Positions 8,149 to 14,597 of a DNA stretch of 19,383 bases are shown in pieces. The notes under the pieces were generated by a model. The model saw nothing but the letters and a program-made list of their open reading frames with translations, had not been told where the DNA came from and ran no database searches. The position numbers were made by a program, and so were the translations under genes. Position 1 is the first letter of the stretch, and each line of letters begins with the position of its first letter. The DNA is from Pseudomonadota bacterium (GTDB taxonomy: Bacteria; Pseudomonadota; Gammaproteobacteria; Burkholderiales; Burkholderiaceae_D), in contig JAEWEK010000205.1 in NCBI GenBank assembly GCA_023389425.1, forward strand, positions 1 to 19,383, in the 5' to 3' direction.

Positions 8149-9285
8149 TCAGGGCCGTGTGGTGACGCCGACCGCCGATGTCAGCGCGCCCGGGAACAGC
8201 AGGCTCAGGTTGCGGTTCCAGTTGGCCAGCGGCGAAGCGGCCACGTACACGACGTCTTTCGGCCGCAGCTCGAACTCCTCCGCCATCGCAATCGCGCCCG
8301 TCTCGCGCGCATCCAGCTGGAACACGCGCGTGGCGCCCTCCGGTGTCTTGCGCACCACGTAGATCTGGCGCGCGTCGCCCGACAGCGGGCTGACGCCGCC
8401 GCTCTCGCCCAGTGCCTCGTTCAGCGTCAGGCGCCCGTCATGCATGGTGAGCGATTTGGGGGTGATGACCTCGCCCGAGACGAACACCTTGCTTTCGTCA
8501 CGCGAATGCACCCGCACCAGGTCGCCCGGCGCGAGCATCACCGTGTTCGGGTCGATGCCTTTCTGCACCAGCTCGCGCAGGTTGATGTCGTAGCGCTTCT
8601 TGTTGCGCTCGATGGCGATGCGGCTCTGGTCGGCCGTGGGCAGCAGGCCGCCGGCGCGATTGAGCGCCTCGGTCAGCGACATCGGGATGTCGTTGATGGC
8701 CTGCAGCCCGGGCGACTTGACCTCGCCGTCGATGTAGACGCGCTTGCTGCGATACGACTGCACCCGCAGCGTGACGTTGGGACTGGCGATATATTTGGCC
8801 AGCTTCTGCGACAGCAGCGCCCGCGCCTGCTCCTCGGTCAGGCCCTGCACCGGCAACAGTCCGGCGAAGGGGAACTGGATGCGTCCGCTGTGGTCGACGA
8901 CGAAGCCGGGCGGCGTGGCGTTGGCCGCGACGCTGGCCGCCAGCGTGCCGGCATCCGCCGCGGCCGCTGCCGCCGGCATGCCCGCGCCGGCAAGTTCCGG
9001 ATGGTCCCAGACCACGATCGACAGCACGTCGCCGGCGCCGATCGCGTACGGGGCTGGATTCTTGACGATGAGCGATGAAATGTCCTGGTGCTGGACCAGC
9101 GCCGCCTGCCGCTTCTGGAGCTGGATAAGCTGCTCGGTAATCATTTCCGTTTGCGGGGGCGGCGCGCCCGGTTCCTGCTTGCTCGCGCTCGACTGGAATG
9201 GCAAGCCGGACGCGCAACCGGCCAGGGCCAGCACCGCCAGCGCGGCCAGCTCGCGCACCAGCGAAATTACTGCAGGAAGTCTCAT
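8149..9285 (-). CDS. Wza-type outer-membrane polysaccharide export lipoprotein (OPX)
   Basis: A 378-residue secreted lipoprotein. A signal peptide ends in the lipobox LAGC (C24 lipidated). The poly-export domain begins with YAIGAGDVLSIVVWDHPEL (80-98) and runs to about 175. It is followed by two SLBB-like ligand/oligomerisation domains (about 180-235 and 264-325) and a C-terminal segment around 355-372 with an amphipathic or hydrophobic face, as needed for the Wza outer-membrane helix barrel. An Ala-rich insertion at about 99-126 lies in the poly-export domain. The ATG at 9285, with GAGG upstream, places the signal peptide at the very N-terminus; an in-frame ATG 12 codons earlier would add a non-signal extension. 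It forms the exit channel for the polymer and is co-transcribed with the downstream Wzc-like gene. Confidence 0.94.
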   Translation of the reverse strand: MRLPAVISLVRELAALAVLALAGCASGLPFQSSASKQEPGAPPPQTEMITEQLIQLQKRQAALVQHQDISSLIVKNPAPYAIGAGDVLSIVVWDHPELAGAGMPAAAAAADAGTLAASVAANATPPGFVVDHSGRIQFPFAGLLPVQGLTEEQARALLSQKLAKYIASPNVTLRVQSYRSKRVYIDGEVKSPGLQAINDIPMSLTEALNRAGGLLPTADQSRIAIERNKKRYDINLRELVQKGIDPNTVMLAPGDLVRVHSRDESKVFVSGEVITPKSLTMHDGRLTLNEALGESGGVSPLSGDARQIYVVRKTPEGATRVFQLDARETGAIAMAEEFELRPKDVVYVAASPLANWNRNLSLLFPGALTSAVGVTTRP

Positions 9286-9305
9286 GATGTCGCCTCGCCA
9301 GGAAA

Positions 9306-9320
9306 TGCCTGCTTCAGGCA
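9306..9320 (-). repeat. Short inverted repeat in the leader of the export operon
   Basis: A perfect 6-bp inverted repeat, TGCCTG and CAGGCA around a 3-base spacer, lies 21-35 bases upstream of the lipoprotein start. In the transcript it could form a small hairpin just before the ribosome site. It has no U-tract on the minus strand, so it is not a typical intrinsic terminator. It may be an operator half-site pair or have no function. Confidence 0.35.
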
Positions 9321-9453
9321 ATCATGAGTCAGCGTAAGGCGTCCCTATGGCTGGGCTTTGGCGCACATCAAACGCCGGCCTCAGGTCGCAGGGAGTTAAG
9401 CAGTCCGCGCGCGAAAGCCGGGCTCATCTGTTCTAGCGGAAATTCCGCCGCGG

Positions 9454-11301
9454 TCAGCGCACTTCTTCCAGCAATTTGAGCCCTTCGGCGAAGGTCCAGA
9501 TGCGGCGGATTTCGATCACGTCGAACTGCACCGCGACGTTGGGCGGAAACACGCCGTAACGTTCGTTCAGCCGCACGATGCGGCGCACGGCCGCGTCGAT
9601 ATCGGCGTGCCCGCTCGAACGCACGATCATCACCGACTCCACGCTGCCGTCGCTGCGGATCGCCACGCTGACGATCGGGTCGACACGCACGCGGTCCGCT
9701 GACAATTGCGCGCCGTTCAGCAAACCGTTGCGCTCGATCTTCTGGCGGAAGCTGTCGACATAGAGCCGCAGCGGAACATCGCGTTCCATGCCGTGCGATA
9801 CGAGACGCCGTGGCCGCGCCTCGCTGTCGGCCGCGCGCACGGCCGCCGGTGGCGCTCCCAGCACGTCGAGGCCGCGCAGCATGTCCCGCGCACGGGAACC
9901 GAGATTGGCGCCCACCAGACCACCAGCTCCCTTGCCTGCGCCGCCGGGCGCGCCTGTCGCACCAGAACCGGCTGCTGCCGCATCGGCGCCATTCGCGGCC
10001 ATTGCCTGCTGGCGGCGCGCGTCGGCTGCGGCCCGCTCTGCCCGCGCCTGCTCGTCGGCCAGCCTTTGCGCTTGCTGGCGTGCCAGCTCGGCCGCCTGCT
10101 GCTGCGCCAGGCGCTCGGCCTGCTGTCGTGCCTGCTCGGCCGCCTGCTGCTGCGCCAGGCGCTCGGCCTGCCGTCGTGCCTGCTCAGCCGCCTGCTGCTG
10201 TGCCGTGCGCTCGGCCTGCTGTCGTGCCTGCTCAGCTGCCTGCTGCTGGGCCAGTTGTTCCGCCTGCCGGCGCGCGAGCTCAGCGGCCTGGCGTTGTGCC
10301 AGTTCCTCGGCCAGCTGCCGCGCCTGCATGTCGGCGAGGCGCTGCCGCTCGGCCTGCGCGGCGACCTCGGCCTGGCGTCGCGCCTCCTCCTCGGCCTGCC
10401 GCTGCGCCGCGAGCTGTTGCGCATCGGCCGCCGCGCGCTGTGCCGCCTGCTCGGCGAGCCGGCGCTTTTGCTCTTCCGCTTGTGCCGCAAGCTCGGCCTG
10501 GCGGCGCGCCGCCTCCTGGCTTGCGATCTCATCCTGGCGACGCCGGGCCTGCTCGGCCTGCGCCGCGGCGGCCTCGGCATCCCTCCGCTGCAGCTCCTGT
10601 TGCCGCACCCGAGCCTCCGCCACGCGCTGCTGCTCCGCCGCTTGTGCCGCCGCTTCCAGACGCGCTTTCTCCTCCCGCGCCAGGGAGATTGCCGCCTCAT
10701 CCTGGCGTGCGACCGCGGGCGCGGCCGCTTGCTCGACGGCTTGCTTCGCCTGCGCATCCTCCCCCATCGCGGACGTGGCGTCGACCTTGCCGGCCGCCGT
10801 GCCGGTGCCCTGCTCCGTGCCCTCGCGCACGGATACCGCGTCAGCCTTGAGCTCATCGAGTACAGGTTGCGGAACCGCGAACTCGCTGTCTTTGTTGATG
10901 TCTTGAGTGATGACCCGTTCTTTCAGCGCAAGCTCAGGCCGCCTTGCCGCTTTGGGCGCGCGCCTGGTCGCCTTCGCCCGCGCCGGCTTGGAAAGCGTGG
11001 GCGCGGCTACCGGCCGTGGCCGCGGCGACACGACAGTAAATCCCGAAACCGGCGCCGATGGCGGTGCCGCAAGCGGGGCCTCAGCATTCAGTGCGGCCAC
11101 CGGTTCCGGCACCGGCAGCGGCTTGGGTGCGGGCGCCAGGCGCACCATCAAGCGCGTCACCGCCGCCATGCCGGCCTCGGGCACGTGAAAGCGCAAGGAC
11201 AGCAGCAGCGCATGCGCCACCAGCGACAGGACGAGCCCGGCAACCAGGCGCCTTGTGGCCTGATCGTTGGCTGGGTCCGGGCTGCTGGCAATCGCTGACA
11301 T
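9454..11301 (-). CDS. TolA/TonB-like protein with long coiled coil and TonB C-terminal domain
   Basis: A 615-residue protein with TonB/TolA architecture. It has a short cytoplasmic N-terminus, a single membrane helix at about 19-38 (LVAGLVLSLVAHALLLSL), a Pro/Ala-rich linker (about 55-120), a long Ala/Gln/Arg/Glu coiled coil (about 200-433), a Gly/Ala-rich hinge (about 438-468), and a TonB-type C-terminal domain (about 535-600) containing SVAIRSDGSVESVMIVRSSG. Residues 340-419 are five 16-residue repeats. Such proteins link an inner-membrane proton-driven motor to the outer membrane, but no ExbB/ExbD or TolQ/TolR gene is in the window. ATG at 11301 is chosen because it precedes the membrane helix closely; no Shine-Dalgarno sequence is visible there, and earlier in-frame ATGs lack a role. 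It lies upstream of the export operon in the same orientation. Confidence 0.85.
   Translation of the reverse strand: MSAIASSPDPANDQATRRLVAGLVLSLVAHALLLSLRFHVPEAGMAAVTRLMVRLAPAPKPLPVPEPVAALNAEAPLAAPPSAPVSGFTVVSPRPRPVAAPTLSKPARAKATRRAPKAARRPELALKERVITQDINKDSEFAVPQPVLDELKADAVSVREGTEQGTGTAAGKVDATSAMGEDAQAKQAVEQAAAPAVARQDEAAISLAREEKARLEAAAQAAEQQRVAEARVRQQELQRRDAEAAAAQAEQARRRQDEIASQEAARRQAELAAQAEEQKRRLAEQAAQRAAADAQQLAAQRQAEEEARRQAEVAAQAERQRLADMQARQLAEELAQRQAAELARRQAEQLAQQQAAEQARQQAERTAQQQAAEQARRQAERLAQQQAAEQARQQAERLAQQQAAELARQQAQRLADEQARAERAAADARRQQAMAANGADAAAAGSGATGAPGGAGKGAGGLVGANLGSRARDMLRGLDVLGAPPAAVRAADSEARPRRLVSHGMERDVPLRLYVDSFRQKIERNGLLNGAQLSADRVRVDPIVSVAIRSDGSVESVMIVRSSGHADIDAAVRRIVRLNERYGVFPPNVAVQFDVIEIRRIWTFAEGLKLLEEVR
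10045..10284 (-). repeat. Five tandem 48-bp coding repeats in the TolA/TonB-like gene
   Basis: Five consecutive 16-codon units encode variants of AEQARQQAERLAQQQA, covering residues 340-419. The middle three are nearly identical at the DNA level; the outer two have diverged (AELARRQAEQ..., AELARQQAQR...). Sixteen residues is not an exact multiple of seven, so each unit shifts the heptad register slightly. Unit number could change by slippage or recombination without breaking the frame, which would vary the periplasmic span of the protein. Confidence 0.9.
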
Positions 11302-11437
11302 CGGCACAGGTCGAAATATTGTCGAGTTGCCAGCATAACGTTTTCTCCACGGACACGCGAGGCGCGCACGATACGGAACACCCAAAAACGCTATCTGGCA
11401 GAATGGTCCCCGTCGTGGCACTTCTTCAGGAGGACCC

Positions 11438-12751
11438 ATGGGGCCCGGATTCATCTTTGCGACCGGGATCGAAAACAGCAATCCGACCATCAATAACGGC
11501 AGGTTCCGTGTCGACGAACTGGAGAAATGCGGCCATTACCGATACTGGCGCACCGACTTCGACCTCGTGCAGGAACTGGGCCTGAAGGCGTTGCGCTACG
11601 GTCCGCCCATCCACAAGACATGGCTCGGCCCCAATCGCTACGACTGGGAATTCGCCGACCTCACCTTCCAGGACCTGCGGCGACGCAATCTGGCCGTCAT
11701 TGTGGACCTGTGCCACTTCGGCGTTCCCGACTGGATCGGGAATTTCCAGAACCCAGACTTCCCGCAATTGTTCGCGGGCTACGCGCGCGCCTTCGCCGAA
11801 CGTTTCCCGTGGGTCCAGCTCTACACGCCGATCAACGAGATGACCGTGTGTGCGCTGTTTTCCACCTTGTACGGCTGGTGGAACGAGCAGGAACGCACCG
11901 ATCGCGCCTTCGTCACCGCCATCAAGCATATCGTTAAGGCCAACATCCAGGCCATGCAGGGGATCCTCGAAGTCCGCGCCGACGCGCTGTTCATCCAGAG
12001 CGAGTCCTCCGAGTACTTTCACGCCGAAAATCCCCAGGCCATCGGCCCGGCTGAAATTCACAATGCGCGCCGCTTTCTGTCGCTGGACCTGAACTATGGC
12101 CGTCGGGTGGACTCTGAGATGTATGAGTACATGCTCGACAATGGCATGACCCGTGACGAGTACCACTTTTTCCTGAACAATAATCTGAAGCACCACTGCA
12201 TCATGGGCAACGATTATTACCAGACGAACGAGCACTACGTTTCGGCCGACGGCGCCACCCGCGCGGCCGGTGAAATTTTCGGCTACGCCGTCATCACCCA
12301 CCAGTACTACAACCGCTACCGCCTGCCAGTGATGCACACCGAAACCAATCTGTGCGAAGGGTCGAGCGGCAAGGAAGCCGTCGAGTGGCTGCACAAGGAA
12401 TGGGCCAACGTGCTGCGTGTGCGCAACAACGGCGTGCCGCTGGTCGGCTTCACCTGGTATTCGCTCACCGACCAGGTCGACTGGGACACGGCGCTGCGCG
12501 AAGACAACGGCACCGTCAACGCGCTCGGCCTGTTCGACCTCAACCGCAATATCCGCGCGGTCGGCATCGCCTACCGTGAGCTCATCCATTCGTGGATGCA
12601 AGTGCTGCCGACACAGAGCGTGTGCCTGCAAGTACCAATTGTGATGCCGAAGGAATATGACGAAGGCTGTGACGAGGTCCAGGCAGTCAAGCCGCACACC
12701 CGCGCCGACGACCAGACACTTGCGCCCGGCACCACCGAAACCAACGAATAA
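11438..12751 (+). CDS. Glycoside hydrolase family 1-like protein
   Basis: A 437-residue cytoplasmic protein resembling beta-glucosidase-type GH1 enzymes. TPINEM (130-135) matches the T-x-N-E-P acid/base motif with E134. MHTETN (299-304) matches the I/V-T-E-N nucleophile motif with E302. FTWYSLTDQVDWD (338-350) matches the W-S-L-x-D-N-x-E-W sugar-binding segment. Both catalytic glutamates are therefore present, but several flanking residues differ from standard GH1 enzymes. There is no signal peptide. A charged tail of about 40 residues follows the barrel. The start has AGGAGG at 11428-11433. It forms an operon with the SDR gene 12 bases downstream. GH1-like domains joined to or beside SDR proteins occur in bacteria, so a role in sugar modification rather than glucoside catabolism is possible. 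Confidence 0.82.
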   Translation: MGPGFIFATGIENSNPTINNGRFRVDELEKCGHYRYWRTDFDLVQELGLKALRYGPPIHKTWLGPNRYDWEFADLTFQDLRRRNLAVIVDLCHFGVPDWIGNFQNPDFPQLFAGYARAFAERFPWVQLYTPINEMTVCALFSTLYGWWNEQERTDRAFVTAIKHIVKANIQAMQGILEVRADALFIQSESSEYFHAENPQAIGPAEIHNARRFLSLDLNYGRRVDSEMYEYMLDNGMTRDEYHFFLNNNLKHHCIMGNDYYQTNEHYVSADGATRAAGEIFGYAVITHQYYNRYRLPVMHTETNLCEGSSGKEAVEWLHKEWANVLRVRNNGVPLVGFTWYSLTDQVDWDTALREDNGTVNALGLFDLNRNIRAVGIAYRELIHSWMQVLPTQSVCLQVPIVMPKEYDEGCDEVQAVKPHTRADDQTLAPGTTETNE

Positions 12752-12763
12752 GCGGAGGCAAAC

Positions 12764-13501
12764 ATGCGCTTCACGGGACAGTCGGTCATCGTCACCGGGG
12801 CGGCCGGCGGCATCGGGCTCGCCACCGCCAGCCGCTTCGCGCAGGAAGGCGCCAATCTCGTGCTGGTCGGCCATCACGCCGATACGCTCACCCGTGCACA
12901 ACAGCACCTGCAGGCGAACGGCGCGCAGAACGTCTACTGCTGCGTGTGCGACGTCAGCGACGAGGCGCAGGTCAAGACCAGCGTCGACGCTGCCATCACG
13001 CGCTATGGCCGCCTTGACGTCGTCGTCAACAACGCCGGCGTCATGACCTTCAAGCCCTTGCAGGACCAGACCGCCGAGGACTGGACCAGCGTGCTTCACG
13101 TCGACCTGCTGGGCGCCTTCTTCTTCACCAAATACGCATTCCGCACCATGGCCAAGGGCGGCGCCATCGTCAACGTGTCCAGCATCCACGCGATCGAGAC
13201 CGAGCCGATGGCAGCTCCCTACGCCGCGGCCAAGTCGGCACTGCTGTCGCTGACGCGCTCGGCCGCGCTGGAAGGCCGGCCGAAGAACATCCGCGTCAAT
13301 GCCGTCCTGCCGGGCGCCATCGACACACCCATGCTGTGGGAAAACCCGAACGTGAAGTCCGGCGAGGAACACATCGACCCGCTGGATGTCGGCAAGCCGG
13401 AAGACGTCGCATCGGCAATCGCCTTTCTCGCGTCGGCGGATGCGGCATTCGTGCAGGGCGCGATGCTGCGCGTGGACGGCGGCCGCCTGGACCGCCTGTA
13501 G
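12764..13501 (+). CDS. Short-chain dehydrogenase/reductase (classical SDR)
   Basis: A 245-residue classical SDR. The cofactor motif TGAAGGIG lies at 11-18, a D63 after CDV contacts adenine, NNAG is at 89-92, the catalytic Ser is at 139/140, and Y153 and K157 form the Y-x3-K motif. After the second strand the sequence is VGHHAD, lacking the acidic residue that normally directs NAD specificity at that position, so cofactor preference is unclear. The C-terminal DGG-x-L element is typical of glucose- or 3-oxoacyl-reductase-like SDRs. GCGGAGG lies immediately after the glycosidase-like gene's stop, making a two-gene operon. The stop is four bases from the convergent aminopeptidase stop. Substrate is not predictable; linkage suggests a sugar or glycoside derivative. 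Confidence 0.9.
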   Translation: MRFTGQSVIVTGAAGGIGLATASRFAQEGANLVLVGHHADTLTRAQQHLQANGAQNVYCCVCDVSDEAQVKTSVDAAITRYGRLDVVVNNAGVMTFKPLQDQTAEDWTSVLHVDLLGAFFFTKYAFRTMAKGGAIVNVSSIHAIETEPMAAPYAAAKSALLSLTRSAALEGRPKNIRVNAVLPGAIDTPMLWENPNVKSGEEHIDPLDVGKPEDVASAIAFLASADAAFVQGAMLRVDGGRLDRL

Positions 13502-13505
13502 CCAC

Positions 13506-14273
13506 CTAGTTCAAGGCCTTTTCGCCCGGGCGCAAGGTCAAGACACGCACGCCATTCGCCGTCACCGCGACGGTGTGTTCAAACTGCGCCGACAATTTTC
13601 CGTCACAGGTGACGACCGTCCAGCCATCGTCCTCGGTCTCGACTTCGTTGCGGCCCTGGTTGATCATCGGCTCGATCGTGAACACCATACCTTCACGCAG
13701 GATCATTCCCGTACGTGGTTTGCCCCAGTGAAGGATTTCGGGCTCCTCATGCATTTCCTGGCCGATGCCGTGCCCGCAGTACTCGCGGACTACCGTGTAG
13801 CCATTGCGCTTGGCATGCTGCTCGATGGCGAAGCCGATATCGCCCAGCCGTGCGCCGGGACGCACGGCCTTGATGCCCTTCCACAGCGCCTCATACGTCA
13901 CCTGCACCAAGCGCTTCGCCTGCGCCGAGACCTCGCCCACGAGATAGGTCTTGCTGGAATCGGCGATATAACCGTTCTTCTCCAGCGTGATATCGAAATT
14001 GCAGATATCTCCGTTTTTCAGGATGTCCGCGTCAGACGGAACGCCGTGGCAGACGACAGTATTCGGCGATGAGTTCAATGAATACGCGAAGCCATATTGC
14101 CCTTTGCTCGCAGGACGTGCTTTCAGCTCATTCACGATAAAGCTGTCGACCAGATCATTCACCTGCATGGTCGACATACCGATCAGGTCGAGCTGGTCAA
14201 GATGGGCAAAAACCTGCGCCAGCAGCCTGCCGGATTCCGCCATCAGTTCGATTTCTTCAGGTGACTTGGTCAT
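13506..14273 (-). CDS. map: Type I methionine aminopeptidase (stand-alone paralogue)
   Basis: A 255-residue type I methionine aminopeptidase, which removes the initiator Met from nascent proteins using two metal ions. All five expected metal ligands are present: D94 (NFDIT), D105 (YIADSS), H168 (GHGIG), E201 (TIEPM) and E232 (QFEHT). The substrate-binding H76 in VCHGVP is also present. Length fits the bare catalytic domain without an N-terminal zinc-finger extension. The housekeeping map gene usually neighbours rpsB-tsf. Here it instead overlaps a ParD-like gene by four bases (ATGA), so it is probably a second copy whose translation depends on that gene. Enzyme identity is very secure; the reason for the pairing is unknown. 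Confidence 0.95.
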   Translation of the reverse strand: MTKSPEEIELMAESGRLLAQVFAHLDQLDLIGMSTMQVNDLVDSFIVNELKARPASKGQYGFAYSLNSSPNTVVCHGVPSDADILKNGDICNFDITLEKNGYIADSSKTYLVGEVSAQAKRLVQVTYEALWKGIKAVRPGARLGDIGFAIEQHAKRNGYTVVREYCGHGIGQEMHEEPEILHWGKPRTGMILREGMVFTIEPMINQGRNEVETEDDGWTVVTCDGKLSAQFEHTVAVTANGVRVLTLRPGEKALN

Positions 14274-14482
14274 AACGCGGCCACCTTGACCGGGTGCGCC
14301 GCGACGCCCGCGGCACGCAGTTCGCCGGCGACAATCTCATTGAAACTCTGCGTCGGATTCATTTCGCACAACATGCCGATCTTGATCCAGAAAGCCGCCT
14401 GCGCGTTGATCGACCGGCACGATACCGCGCTCGCCTTGCGCATCTGGTCGTGCAATTCATCGTCGATATTCACAATACCCAT
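14270..14482 (-). CDS. ParD-like antitoxin-family protein
   Basis: A 70-residue protein beginning MGIVNIDDELHDQMRKAS, the start of a short beta strand and helix as in ribbon-helix-helix proteins. It continues with SINAQAAFWIKIGML and ends in a basic/hydrophobic tail. This fits the ParD-like family annotated as type II antitoxin relatives. The ATG at 14482 is preferred over one at 14494 because GGAG lies six bases upstream of it, and the promoter's likely start site leaves almost no leader for the earlier ATG. No ParE/RelE-type toxin is adjacent; the next gene, overlapping by ATGA, is a methionine aminopeptidase. It may autoregulate through the AT-rich repeats upstream. Family is fairly likely; toxin partnership is not shown. 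Confidence 0.8.
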   Translation of the reverse strand: MGIVNIDDELHDQMRKASAVSCRSINAQAAFWIKIGMLCEMNPTQSFNEIVAGELRAAGVAAHPVKVAAL

Positions 14483-14491
14483 TTGAGGCTC

Positions 14492-14513
14492 CATATACGA
14501 TTCATATACGAAT
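14492..14513. promoter_or_regulatory. Operator-like repeats in front of the ParD-like/map operon
   Basis: CATATACGA occurs twice, at 14492-14500 and 14503-14511, spaced 11 bp or one helical turn. Overlapping them, ATTCATATACGAAT (14500-14513) is a 12-of-14 imperfect palindrome. They sit just downstream of the minus-strand -10 box and reach the ribosome site, in an island of AT-rich sequence. Ribbon-helix-helix dimers commonly bind such short repeats one turn apart, so autoregulation is a reasonable inference. Confidence 0.5.
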
Positions 14514-14541
14514 TATATATTCAACAGCGAGGCCGGCGCAA
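14512..14541 (-). promoter_or_regulatory. Probable sigma70 promoter for the ParD-like/map operon
   Basis: On the minus strand TTGCGC (14541-14536) and a perfect TATAAT (14517-14512) are separated by 18 bases. Transcription would start near 14505, giving a leader of a little over 20 bases to the ATG at 14482. The -10 box abuts the repeats described above, so a bound repressor would block initiation. Confidence 0.6.
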
Positions 14542-14597
14542 CGCAGGCTGGCCGACCAGCTATACTGCTGCCGGCTCCAATATGTGAAGGTCACTTT

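Noticed and set aside
6516..8165. 549-codon open frame on the plus strand opposite the Wzc-like gene
   Set aside because: Composition (His, Arg, Gln, Leu) is that of a complementary frame; the minus-strand kinase has all expected motifs and a strong ribosome site.
9286..9321. Twelve-codon N-terminal extension of the export lipoprotein
   Set aside because: It would push the signal peptide inward; the ATG at 9285 has a ribosome site and gives a normal lipoprotein signal.
9436..9448. GCGGAAATTCCGC palindrome after the TolA/TonB-like gene as a terminator
   Set aside because: Only about five base pairs with a 3-base loop and no U-tract on the minus strand; it could be chance.
10045..10284. Possible CRISPR-like array
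   Set aside because: Units are contiguous 48-bp coding repeats without spacers and are in frame within one protein.
9706..11298. Leu/Arg-rich repetitive open frame on the plus strand over the TolA/TonB-like gene
   Set aside because: The apparent leucine-rich repeats are the complement of the Ala/Gln coiled-coil repeats; no start signals or sensible domain order.
11302..11437. Clear promoters in the gap between the TolA/TonB-like and GH1-like genes
   Set aside because: Divergent transcription requires them, but I found no -35/-10 pair good enough on either strand to report.
11426..13372. 648-codon open frame on the minus strand opposite the GH1-like and SDR genes
   Set aside because: Spans two well-supported genes on the other strand, has no domain signature, and reflects the third-position GC bias of those genes.
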